A DNA stretch of 64,000 nucleotides from contig JBMOOJ010000089.1 of the NCBI GenBank assembly GCA_049323835.1, positions 1 through 64,000 on the forward strand, written 5' to 3'. The DNA comes from SG-bin9 sp049323835 (GTDB lineage: Bacteria; Pseudomonadota; Alphaproteobacteria; Rhizobiales; Xanthobacteraceae). Positions 30,151-38,492 of this stretch are shown here, one piece after another. Every line of letters starts with the position of its first letter. Position 1 is the stretch's first letter. The notes beneath the pieces were generated by a model. That model worked only from the letters and a program-made list of their open reading frames with translations, ran no database searches and was not told the DNA's origin. The position numbers and the translations under genes are program-made.

Positions 30151-30249
30151 AGCTTGTAGCCAGGTGAAGTGAAACGAAACCCTGGGATTGATCTCGGCGA
30201 TTAGAGAGGCCCCGGATTTCGCGGCGCTTCATCCGGGCTACCGGCCTGC

Positions 30250-33213
30250 TTAACGCTCCACCTGCAACACATCGAAGAAGACCTGCCGCACCTCGGCCTG
30301 CGTCTCCCTCACCCGTGCCTCCAGCGAAGAAAAGTCGGGTTCGTCGCCGGCGCGCGTCAGCATGCGTAGCAGATCGTCGCCGGCCGTCTCGGGCTTGAAC
30401 CCGGCGCTGACGCACAATCTCAGAATCTGCGTCAGGTCGTGATAAAGCCGCTCGGCGCGGCGCAGGATTTCGGCGGATGCGTGCGGCAGCACGCCGAGCC
30501 GCGCCGCATTGTCGAGCACCTGAAGCGTGCCGGGAGAGAGAATCTCCGGCTTGTCGTGCGCATGAACGAGCTGGAGATACTGGGCAATGAACTCGATATC
30601 GACCATGCCCCCGGCCGCGTACTTGATATCCCAGATGTCCTGGTCGCCCTTCTCCTGCGCGATCGCGCTGCGCATCTCGGCGACATCGTTGGCGATGATC
30701 GAGCGCTCGCGCGGCCGCGTCAGCACGTCGCGGATGACTGCTTCGATCTTCTCCCTGAACGCCGGCGACGCCGAGATGACGCGCGCGCGCGTCAGCGCCA
30801 TATGCTCCCAGGTCCAGGCTTCCGCGTCCTGATACGACGCGAACGCATCGATCCGCGACGCCACCGGACCCGCCCGCCCGGATGGCCGCAGCCGCATGTC
30901 GACCTCGTAGAGGACACCGTAGTTGGTGCGGGTGGTGAAGGCGCTGATCAGGCGCTGCGTGAATCGGGCAAAATACTGCGCGCCCTGCAACGTGCGCGGG
31001 CCGTCGGAGTCCGGTTTGTCCTCGTCGAACTCGTAGATCAGGATCAGATCGAGATCGGACGAAGCCGTCATTTCGCGGCTGCCGAGTTTCCCCATCGCCA
31101 AGATCGCGGTCTCCTGCCCGCTGATCCGTCCGTACTGCGTGGCGAACTGATCGGCGACCAGCCCATGCACCGTATCGACAATGCCCTCGGCGACATCGGC
31201 GAACGCCACGCCCGCTTGCGCTGCCGAGACCGTTCCTGACAGAATGCGCGCGCCGATCAGAACAAGGCTCTCCTGCCCGAACAGCCGCAGCCGGTCGAGG
31301 AATTCCTCGTAGGAGTTCGCATCCGCCAGCGTCGCAGTCAGCCGCTGCGACAGTTCCGCCTGATCCGGCATCGCACCGAAGAAGCGCGGATCGATCAGTC
31401 CGTCCATCAGCTGCGGCTGCCGCGCCAGCATGTCGCCAAGCCGCGGCGCCGCGCCGAGCATCAGCGCGACCAGTCCAACAAGGTCGCTGTTCTGCGACAG
31501 CAGCGAGATCAGCCGCCCGCCCCGCTGCAACGCCTGGAGAAAGCGGTCGAACGCGCCGACTGCGGCGTCCGGCTCCTCCGCAAGCGCCAGCCGCGCGATC
31601 AGCTGCGGCAGGAAATCCTCGAGCGCCTTGCGCGTCGTCTCGACCTTGAGCACGCGATAATCGCCTGCGATCCAGTGCTGTAGCGTCTCCGCCACCGTCT
31701 TCGGCTGCTTGAAGCCGAGACCGAGCAGATGTTCGAGCAGCCGCATATCGGTGGGGCCGGCGCCAAGGTTGATGTCCGGCAGCTTCACCGTCCCGGTCGG
31801 ATCGCCTTCGAACAGCTTGCTGTAGTGGCGCTGAACGCGGTTGAGATAGCCGAGCAGCTCATCCGCGAAGGCGGCGCGGTCGGCGTAGCCGAGGAACCTC
31901 GCAAAGCGCTCCATCGCGTCCACATCGTCGGGAAGCGTATGCGTCTGCTCGTCGGCAATCATCTGCAACCGATGCTCGACCTTGCGCAGGAAACGATAGG
32001 CCTCTGCAAGTTCGTCCCGCGCCTCGAAGGATATCCAGTTGCTGCCCGCGAGAACGTCTAGCGCATCGAGCGTCGGCCGCACACGCAGCTCCGGATGACG
32101 GCCGCCGGCGATCAGCTGCTGGGTCTGCGCGAAAAACTCGATCTCGCGAATGCCGCCGCGGCCGACCTTGACGTTGTGCCCTTCGACCGCGATCTCGCCG
32201 TGCCCCTTGAACGACTGCATCTGCCGCTTCATGTCGTGCACATCGTTCAGCGCGGCGAAATCGAGGTGCTTGCGCCAGACGAACGGCGCGATGTCTGCGA
32301 GCAGCGCCTCGCCGGCCACGGGATCGCCGGCGCATGGCCGCGCTTTGATCATGGCGGCCCGCTCCCACGTCCGCCCTTCCCGCTCGTAATAATCGAGCGC
32401 AGCCGCAGTCGAAATCGCGACCGGCGTCGAAGCGGGATCGGGCCGCAGCCGCAGATCGACGCGGAAGACATATCCGTCGGCCGTGCGTTGCTGAAGGATG
32501 CGCGCGAGTCCCTGCGTGATCCGCACGAAGAAGCGCTGCGGTTCGATGTCGACCAGCAACGGACAGTCGAGGTTGTAGAAGACGATCAGGTCGATATCGC
32601 TGGAATAGTTCAGTTCGCCCGCGCCCATCTTGCCCATGGCCAGCACCACAAGGCCGCTGCCGGTTTCCGGCTTCTCCGAATCGGCAGGACGGAAGCGGTC
32701 GCGGGCAGCTTCCTGCGTCAGCAGGTAGCGCAGCGCCATTTGCGCGGCGCTGCCGGCGATGTCGGTCAGCGCCTGCGTCACCCGCATGACCGGCCACACG
32801 CCGCCGATATCGCAGAGCGCGATGAACAGCGCGGCTTCCGATTTCATCAGCCGCAGCGCCCGCATCACATCGGTCTCTTCCGGCGATGCGGCGACCGCGC
32901 GGGCCGTCGAATCGATCAGATTTCCGATGTGCGGATCCGGATCGGTTTGCAGCAGCCGCGCCACGCGCGCCGCGTCGGCCCGCATCAGGTCGAACAGATA
33001 CGGCGAGGCTTCGGCGATGGCCTCGAAGATGGTTGCCGCCGTCGGGTGCCGATCAAGGATGCCACGCAGAGCATCGGCATCGTCTCGAGGCGCATCATGA
33101 AGCCAGCCGGCAAGCCGCTGCTGGGCGTCTGCCGGCGCGTGAAGTGTGGGTGCTGTGGCAAATCGGGCGGCCAGCGAACGGGACTCCGCCGCGCCTCTCT
33201 CGGATGGGCTCAT
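30250..33213 (-). CDS. glnE: Bifunctional glutamine synthetase adenylyltransferase/deadenylase
   Basis: A 987-residue regulator of nitrogen assimilation. Two nucleotidyltransferase domains are visible: MGKMGAGELNYSSDIDLIVFY (about residues 190-210, deadenylylase) and MGKLGSREMTASSDLDLILIYE (about 690-710, adenylylase), separated by a helical PII-binding/regulatory linker. In response to PII-UMP and glutamine it removes or adds AMP on glutamine synthetase. Length is typical. Its ATG overlaps the stop of the upstream sensor kinase by 4 nt (ATGA), so response regulator, kinase and glnE form one transcriptional unit. Whether the kinase pair senses nitrogen is unknown. Confidence 0.96.
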   Translation of the reverse strand: MSPSERGAAESRSLAARFATAPTLHAPADAQQRLAGWLHDAPRDDADALRGILDRHPTAATIFEAIAEASPYLFDLMRADAARVARLLQTDPDPHIGNLIDSTARAVAASPEETDVMRALRLMKSEAALFIALCDIGGVWPVMRVTQALTDIAGSAAQMALRYLLTQEAARDRFRPADSEKPETGSGLVVLAMGKMGAGELNYSSDIDLIVFYNLDCPLLVDIEPQRFFVRITQGLARILQQRTADGYVFRVDLRLRPDPASTPVAISTAAALDYYEREGRTWERAAMIKARPCAGDPVAGEALLADIAPFVWRKHLDFAALNDVHDMKRQMQSFKGHGEIAVEGHNVKVGRGGIREIEFFAQTQQLIAGGRHPELRVRPTLDALDVLAGSNWISFEARDELAEAYRFLRKVEHRLQMIADEQTHTLPDDVDAMERFARFLGYADRAAFADELLGYLNRVQRHYSKLFEGDPTGTVKLPDINLGAGPTDMRLLEHLLGLGFKQPKTVAETLQHWIAGDYRVLKVETTRKALEDFLPQLIARLALAEEPDAAVGAFDRFLQALQRGGRLISLLSQNSDLVGLVALMLGAAPRLGDMLARQPQLMDGLIDPRFFGAMPDQAELSQRLTATLADANSYEEFLDRLRLFGQESLVLIGARILSGTVSAAQAGVAFADVAEGIVDTVHGLVADQFATQYGRISGQETAILAMGKLGSREMTASSDLDLILIYEFDEDKPDSDGPRTLQGAQYFARFTQRLISAFTTRTNYGVLYEVDMRLRPSGRAGPVASRIDAFASYQDAEAWTWEHMALTRARVISASPAFREKIEAVIRDVLTRPRERSIIANDVAEMRSAIAQEKGDQDIWDIKYAAGGMVDIEFIAQYLQLVHAHDKPEILSPGTLQVLDNAARLGVLPHASAEILRRAERLYHDLTQILRLCVSAGFKPETAGDDLLRMLTRAGDEPDFSSLEARVRETQAEVRQVFFDVLQVER

Positions 33214-34682
33214 GCCATCCTGTGTTCCACGGCAGGCGCGCCGTTGACAAGCCCCGTCTCTCTCGATCGCGTGGCCGCACTGTTTGCCGCTGGAACCGCG
33301 GGAAGCGAGATCGTCACCCGCAATCCGGGATTGTTGTCCGACAGCTGCAAGCTGCCGTCATGCAGTGTCGCCACAGCGGCCGCCAGGCTGAGCCCGAGGC
33401 CCGAGCCCGGCTGGGTACGGCTGGCTTCGAGCCGGACGAAGCGCTCGACCGCGCGCCGGCGGTCCGCCTCCGGAATGCCGGGTCCGTGGTCGGCGACGGT
33501 GAGCAGCACCCGGTCGCCCTCGCGCCGCGCCTCGATCGAAATCTCGGGCCTGGCGGACGAGCCCGCTACGGCAAGCGGTTGCCCGTACTTGATCGCGTTC
33601 TCGACAAGGTTGGCGAGAGCCTGACTGATCAGCTCGCGATTGCCATGCACCGGCGCCGCACCGGTCTTGAGTTCGAGCGACATCCCCTTGTCTTCGGCCA
33701 GCGGCTCATAGAGTTCGTGGATTCCGGCGGCGACCTCGGCAGCGTCGAAACCGCTCATGTTGTCGCGCGCCTGACCGGATTCGGCGCGCGCGATCATCAG
33801 CAGCGCATTGAAGGTGCGGATCAGGCCGTCGGATTCTTCGATCGTCCGCTCCAGCGCCGCGCGGTACTCCGATTCGGTTTTTGCGTTAGCCAGCGCCTCC
33901 TCGGACCTGTTGCGCAGCCGCGTCAACGGCGTCTTGAGATCATGCGCGATATTGTCGGACACCTCCTTGAGGCCGGACATCAGCGCCTCGATCCGCTCCA
34001 GCATCGCATTCAGGTTGCTGGCGAGGCGATCGAGTTCGTCGCCGCTGCGGCCGACCGACAGCCGCTCGCTGAGGTTGCCGGCCATGATCCGCTGCGTCGT
34101 GCCGGTCATGGCATCGATCCGCCGCAGCACCCTGCGGGCAACGAAGATACCACCGGCAAGCCCGAGGACGACGACGACCAGCACCGAGAACTGCGCTGCC
34201 GACGCGACGATCAGGAACAGACGCCGCCGCTCCTCGAGATCGCGGCCGACGAGCAGCCGCAAGCCGCCTGGCACGTCCGAGACGCGAACCAGCGCGCGGT
34301 GATCGATCGTGTCCTGATCCTCGAGCCGGCGATAAACCGTTTCGCTCCAGCCGGAGCGTCCCATCACGCCGGGCGCCAGCGATCCCACATTGCCGGCGAT
34401 CGCCTGCCCGGCCGACGACGTCACGAGGTAGAGGTTGGCGCCGGGACGCAGCGCTCTCGTCTCGATGGCATAGACCAGCCCGCGAAGTCCGCCGCGGGCG
34501 AATTCGCTGCCGAGTTCATCGATTTCGGCATTGACGGTTTCGGTGATCTGCTCGGTCACCATGCGCCGCGTGTTCCACGCGAAGAAGCCGAGCAGAAACG
34601 CAGCAAACAGCGCGAAGAGGAACAGATACGCCAGCGTCAGCCGGAACGCCGTCGTGCGGATCAGTTTACCGAACGCCGTCAC
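33210..34682 (-). CDS. HAMP-domain sensor histidine kinase
   Basis: A 490-residue membrane kinase: TM1 residues ~14-36, a ~130-residue periplasmic domain, TM2 ~160-182 (SVLVVVVLGLAGGIFVA), HAMP domain, H-box VSDNIAHDLKTPLTRLRNR near residue 260, N-box ANLVENAIKYG and G-boxes DHGPGIP and GSGLGLSLAAAV. It starts with GTG at 34682, overlapping the end of the response regulator by 17 nt, and runs 4 nt into glnE. These overlaps imply translational coupling. The OmpR-type regulator upstream is its probable partner. Signal unknown. Confidence 0.9.
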   Translation of the reverse strand: MTAFGKLIRTTAFRLTLAYLFLFALFAAFLLGFFAWNTRRMVTEQITETVNAEIDELGSEFARGGLRGLVYAIETRALRPGANLYLVTSSAGQAIAGNVGSLAPGVMGRSGWSETVYRRLEDQDTIDHRALVRVSDVPGGLRLLVGRDLEERRRLFLIVASAAQFSVLVVVVLGLAGGIFVARRVLRRIDAMTGTTQRIMAGNLSERLSVGRSGDELDRLASNLNAMLERIEALMSGLKEVSDNIAHDLKTPLTRLRNRSEEALANAKTESEYRAALERTIEESDGLIRTFNALLMIARAESGQARDNMSGFDAAEVAAGIHELYEPLAEDKGMSLELKTGAAPVHGNRELISQALANLVENAIKYGQPLAVAGSSARPEISIEARREGDRVLLTVADHGPGIPEADRRRAVERFVRLEASRTQPGSGLGLSLAAAVATLHDGSLQLSDNNPGLRVTISLPAVPAANSAATRSRETGLVNGAPAVEHRMA

Positions 34683-35346
34683 GGATCATGTATCCGGCGC
34701 CGCGGATCGTGTGCAGCAACGTCCGCTCGTGCCCCTTGTCGATCTTGGAGCGCAGCCGCGAGATATGCACATCGATCACGTTGGTCTGCGGATCGAAGTG
34801 ATAATCCCAGACGTTTTCCAGCAGCATCGTCCGGGTCACCACCTGCCCCGCGTGCTTCATCAGATACTCAAGCAGGCGGAATTCACGCGGCTGCAGCGTC
34901 AGTTCGTCCTGCCCGCGCGTGACGCGATGCGACAGGCGGTCGAGTTCGAGATCGCCGACGCGATAGACGGTTTCTTCCGCGGGCCCGCCCTGCCGCCGCG
35001 ACAGCACCTCGACGCGCGCCAGCAACTCAGCGAACGCATAGGGCTTCGGCAGATAGTCGTCGCCGCCGGCCCGCAGGCCGCGGATGCGATCGTCGACCTG
35101 TCCGAGCGCCGAGAGGATCAGCGCCGGCGTGCGATCGCCCTTGTCACGCAGCGCGCCGATCAGCGACAGGCCGTCGCGCTTCGGCAGCATGCGGTCGACG
35201 ACCAGCACGTCGTAGCCGCCGCCCTCCGCAAGCGACAGGCCCTCTTCGCCATCGGCTGCATGGTCTGCGACGTGTCCGGCTTCACGGAACGCTTTCACCA
35301 GATAGTCGGCCGAGTCGCGGTCATCTTCGATAATGAGCAGTCGCAT
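34666..35346 (-). CDS. OmpR/PhoB-family response regulator
   Basis: A 226-residue two-domain regulator. The receiver domain begins MRLLIIEDDRDSADY (acidic pocket), has the phospho-acceptor in LVVDRMLPKRDG and the conserved Lys in YLPKPYAFAEL. The C-terminal winged helix carries LQPREFRLLEYLMKHAGQVVTR and IDVHISRLRSKID. The ATG of MRLLIIEDD is the right start; the longer frame adds residues not found in the family. First gene of the regulator-kinase-glnE unit. Confidence 0.93.
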   Translation of the reverse strand: MRLLIIEDDRDSADYLVKAFREAGHVADHAADGEEGLSLAEGGGYDVLVVDRMLPKRDGLSLIGALRDKGDRTPALILSALGQVDDRIRGLRAGGDDYLPKPYAFAELLARVEVLSRRQGGPAEETVYRVGDLELDRLSHRVTRGQDELTLQPREFRLLEYLMKHAGQVVTRTMLLENVWDYHFDPQTNVIDVHISRLRSKIDKGHERTLLHTIRGAGYMIRDGVR

Positions 35347-35442
35347 GTCACCGTCTGACGAGGTCAAGGGCGAACCCATCGTGTGTCACCATGGCGTGCG
35401 GCTTGCTTCGGTGCAAGCCACGAACGGGCGCCCCGGAAACGG

Positions 35443-35479
35443 AAAAACGGGCGATGGAGCTGGGGGAACTCCATCGCCC
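35443..35479 (-). terminator. Intrinsic terminator after degP
   Basis: A perfect 11-bp inverted repeat (35449-35459 with 35469-35479, 9-nt loop) is followed on the minus strand by C and five T. It lies about 120 nt past the degP stop and about 100 nt before the response regulator start, separating the two units. The rest of the 253-nt gap (35347-35599) should hold the regulator promoter, but I see no clear -35/-10. Confidence 0.85.
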
Positions 35480-35599
35480 GCGACGCCTTCCAACGGAGGG
35501 GGGCGTATTCCATCGGAAGGAAACCGAGGGGACGGGCTAAAGCCCGCCCCCGGAAAGAGCCGTCAGCGGGGGCGACGTTTGCCGGCGACTCTCCCCATC

Positions 35600-37177
35600 T
35601 CAACCGCGCTCGAGCGGGACCGCGACGAAGCGCGACGCATCGCCGGAGCGCACGCGGATCAGCACGCTGTTCTTCTTCTCGTTGCGGGCGGTTTCGAGCG
35701 CCGAGCGCACTTCGCCTGCGTCGGCCACGGTCTTGCCGCCGACCTCGAGAATGACATCGCCTTCCTTGAAGCCGCGCTCGGCCGCAGGGCTGCGCGGATC
35801 GACACCGGTGACGACGACGCCTTCCTTGCCGGCGCCGGCAACGGTGTTGGCCGGAGCGAGCGAGAGACCGAGGCGCGGAATTTCGTTGCCGCGCGGCGAC
35901 GAACGCTCGCCGCGATCGAAGGCCTTCGCCTCCTTCGCATTCGGCAGTTCGCCGAGCGTCACCGTGACGGTCTTGTCCTGACCCTTCTGCAGCACGTTGA
36001 GCTTGACCTGATCGCCAGGCGCCATGCTGCCGATGGTGCGAGCCAGTTCGCGTGCGTCACGCACGGGCCGGTCGTTGACCGAGGTGATGACGTCACCCGA
36101 GGCAATGCCCGCCTTCTCGGCCGGGCTGTTCGCCTGCGGTTCGGCCACAAGCGCGCCACCGGCCCTCTTCAGGCCAAGACTGTCGGCGATTTCCGGCGTC
36201 ACCGGCTGAATTTGGACGCCGATCCAGCCGCGGCTGACGGTGCCCTTCTCCTGAAGCTGTTTCACCACCGTCTTCACGGTCGAGGCCGGAATGGCGAATG
36301 CGATGCCGACGCTGCCGCCCGACGGCGAATAGATCGCGGTGTTGACGCCCATCACCTCGCCGCCCGTATTGAACGTCGGGCCACCGGAGTTGCCCTTGTT
36401 CACCGGCGCGTCGATCTGGATGAAGTCGTCGTAGGGACCGTTGCCGATGTCGCGGCCGCGCGCCGACACGATGCCGGCGGTCACGGTGCCGCCAAGACCG
36501 AACGGGTTGCCGACGGCGAGAACCCAGTCGCCGATGCGCGGGGCGCCTTCGGACAGCGTCGCGAACGAGAAGTCCGTGCGGCCATCGACCTTGATCAGCG
36601 CGAGATCGGTGCGCGGATCAGCGCCGATCACCTTCGCGGTATAGGTCTTGCCGTCGTCGGTCGTCACCTCGACCTTGTCCGCACCGTCGACCACATGATT
36701 GTTGGTCACGGCAAAGCCGTCGGCCGAGATGAAGAAGCCCGAGCCCTGCCCCGTCATCGACGGACCGCCACGGCCTCCACGCGGACCCTGCATGCCCGGC
36801 GGCAAGCCATCCGGACCGCCGAAGCGACGGAAGAAGCGTTCCATCGGCGAACCCGGCGAGAACGGCGAGTCTTCGTTGTTCTTGAGGTCGCCCGACGATT
36901 TCTCCGCGAGGCGGACGCGAACCGAGATCACCGACGGCTTCACGCGCTCGACGATATCGGCGAAGCCGGTCGGCTGCTCGACCTTGCGCACATCCTTGCT
37001 CACCTGCGCGACCGCGCGGGTGGTGAGAATGTCGGCGTTATCGAATGACGGGCTCATGGCGTAACCGGCCGCGCCGAGACCGGCGACGACGGAAGCCATC
37101 AACGCAAATTTGCGCAGCGACAGCAGCGACCCACGAACGGACCGGTGCGCGGGGGGAAAATCGGGGCGATCAGACAT
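35600..37177 (-). CDS. degP: Periplasmic serine endoprotease/chaperone DegP (HtrA family, Do type)
   Basis: A 525-residue protease. An N-terminal membrane/signal segment (FALMASVVAGLGAAGYAM) exports it to the periplasm. The trypsin-like domain contains the triad in VTNNHVVDG (His), RTDLALIKV (Asp) and GNSGGP (Ser); two PDZ domains follow (VSRGWIGVQIQPV..., GLSLAPANTV...). A Gly/Arg-rich loop (GMQGPRGGRGGPS) precedes the protease core. It degrades or refolds damaged envelope proteins. ATG at 37177 is preceded by GGAG. Downstream of the cytochrome c maturation operon, as in Bradyrhizobium, but separated here by a toxin-antitoxin pair. Confidence 0.93.
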   Translation of the reverse strand: MSDRPDFPPAHRSVRGSLLSLRKFALMASVVAGLGAAGYAMSPSFDNADILTTRAVAQVSKDVRKVEQPTGFADIVERVKPSVISVRVRLAEKSSGDLKNNEDSPFSPGSPMERFFRRFGGPDGLPPGMQGPRGGRGGPSMTGQGSGFFISADGFAVTNNHVVDGADKVEVTTDDGKTYTAKVIGADPRTDLALIKVDGRTDFSFATLSEGAPRIGDWVLAVGNPFGLGGTVTAGIVSARGRDIGNGPYDDFIQIDAPVNKGNSGGPTFNTGGEVMGVNTAIYSPSGGSVGIAFAIPASTVKTVVKQLQEKGTVSRGWIGVQIQPVTPEIADSLGLKRAGGALVAEPQANSPAEKAGIASGDVITSVNDRPVRDARELARTIGSMAPGDQVKLNVLQKGQDKTVTVTLGELPNAKEAKAFDRGERSSPRGNEIPRLGLSLAPANTVAGAGKEGVVVTGVDPRSPAAERGFKEGDVILEVGGKTVADAGEVRSALETARNEKKNSVLIRVRSGDASRFVAVPLERG

Positions 37178-37315
37178 CCAACATCTCCAAAAGGACCAAG
37201 CGAATCTCGCGGTGCTGTTGTGCACCTTGTGGTCCTGAAGATGGGGCGCGCAGCCTTACCGCGCACTGTCGGGGGAATTAATCTTTTGTAACAAAGCCCG
37301 AACGCGAAAAACCGG

Positions 37316-37702
37316 TCAGGAAATTCCCAACAGGGCCCTCACCTTGGCGAGAACGTCCGCGGATATGTCTTGAGGGCACGGACAAATGAATGTGGAACCG
37401 CGATGATTCCAGGACAGGTTCTTGATCTGGTCGGAAAGGATGACGCCGCTGACCGCAAATCCATCAGGTAACCGGACCTCGAACGGATACCCCTTGTTCT
37501 GGTTGGTTGTCGGACAAACGACGCATAGCCCGCTCTTGGCATTGTACGCACGGGGCGAAAGCACGAGAGCAGGACGACGGTTCGCCTGCTCGCTCCCCGC
37601 CTGCGGGTTGAACTGAAGCCAGATGAACTCGTTTGCGTCCGGGCAGTAGGGTGAGCTAGCCGACTTCGTTGCCGACCGCCGCGCCGGCGTCAACTTCGCC
37701 AT
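37316..37702 (-). CDS. mazF: MazF/PemK-family endoribonuclease toxin
   Basis: A 128-residue type II toxin. The fold signature is intact: IWLQFNPQAGSEQANRRPALVLSP (catalytic-loop Arg), CVVCPTTNQNKGYPFEV (Thr of the active site) and VSGVILSDQIKNLSW. MazF proteins cut single-stranded mRNA (or tRNA/rRNA) at short motifs and stop translation. The first ~18 residues lie in the overlap with the antitoxin gene, since the ATG is 47 nt inside mazE; no better start is seen. Overlap implies translational coupling with the antitoxin. Confidence 0.9.
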   Translation of the reverse strand: MAKLTPARRSATKSASSPYCPDANEFIWLQFNPQAGSEQANRRPALVLSPRAYNAKSGLCVVCPTTNQNKGYPFEVRLPDGFAVSGVILSDQIKNLSWNHRGSTFICPCPQDISADVLAKVRALLGIS

Positions 37703-37901
37703 GCATATTCTCTGGTGTCATTTTCGCAACCAGCGCATTGATGTCATAGCTCGGCGCGGCGTCAACCGGCGTGACGACCAGTGAGCCCTTGCGAACCGAA
37801 ATCTCAGCAACCTTGCCCTCGACGATCTGAAGCTCCTTGGCGATCCCGTTCGGGATGCGAAGTGCGAGGCTGTTACCCCACTTGGCAAACTGCCCGTTCA
37901 T
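37656..37901 (-). CDS. mazE: MazE-like AbrB/SpoVT-fold antitoxin
   Basis: An 81-residue DNA-binding antitoxin with the swapped-hairpin AbrB fold: FAKWGNSLALRIPNGIAKELQI then VAEISVRKGSLVVTPV. The C-terminal ~30 residues (YDINALVAKMTPENMHGEVD) form the flexible tail that blocks MazF. It should also repress its own promoter upstream of 37901. It is the first gene of the pair. Confidence 0.9.
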   Translation of the reverse strand: MNGQFAKWGNSLALRIPNGIAKELQIVEGKVAEISVRKGSLVVTPVDAAPSYDINALVAKMTPENMHGEVDAGAAVGNEVG

Positions 37902-37995
37902 AGCGGTGGCCTCATCAGTCCAGCGTGTAGATACAATGGATATACACCTGCCGAGACCGGCAGACAACCCGGTCGTTAGGCGAAATCGGTCCTTT

Positions 37996-38487
37996 TCAGG
38001 CCTTCGGTTGCCGCCCCGGCGGCACGGCGGCAAGCAGCCGCTCGATCTTGGCTTCTTCTTCCGGCGTCAGGGTGAGGACATCGTCCCGCCCGCCTGACCG
38101 TCGCCGGCGCAGATGCAGCCACAGCGCCAATATGCCGCCAGCCAGCACGGCCGGAGGCAGTAACCACAACAGCAAGGTTTCGCGGCTGACGCGCGGCTTC
38201 AGCAGGACGAATTCGCCATAGCGGGCGACGAGAAAATCCGTGACCTGCGCATCGGTGTCGCCGGCGGCGATGCGCTCGCGCACCAGAAGCCGCAGATCGC
38301 GCGCCAGCGGGGCATCGGAATCGTCGATCGACTGGTTCTGGCAGACCATGCAGCGATATTCGCGCGACAGCGCCCGCGCCCGCGCTTCCTTCCCCGGATC
38401 GCTCATCACCTCGTCGGGCTGAACGGCGTAGGCCGGAGCAGCCATCAGCATCGCGGCAACCGAGATGGCGTGAAGCACGCGGCGCAT
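37996..38487 (-). CDS. ccmH: Cytochrome c maturation protein CcmH (CycL)
   Basis: A 163-residue membrane-anchored thiol oxidoreductase of the c-type cytochrome system I. Signal/TM segment at residues 3-21 (ISVAAMLMAAPAYA), the catalytic CMVC in YRCMVCQNQSIDDSDA, and a C-terminal TM (LLLWLLPPAVLAGGILALWL). It reduces the apocytochrome CXXCH thiols and works with CcmF/CcmI in heme ligation. ATG at 38487 lies 6 nt from the ccmF stop. Last gene of the ccm operon. Confidence 0.94.
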   Translation of the reverse strand: MRRVLHAISVAAMLMAAPAYAVQPDEVMSDPGKEARARALSREYRCMVCQNQSIDDSDAPLARDLRLLVRERIAAGDTDAQVTDFLVARYGEFVLLKPRVSRETLLLWLLPPAVLAGGILALWLHLRRRRSGGRDDVLTLTPEEEAKIERLLAAVPPGRQPKA

Positions 38488-38492
38488 GGCCT

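Noticed and set aside
32095..34922. Plus-strand frames over glnE and the sensor kinase
   Set aside because: No motif, Arg-rich shadow translation; real genes are on the minus strand with overlapping starts and stops.
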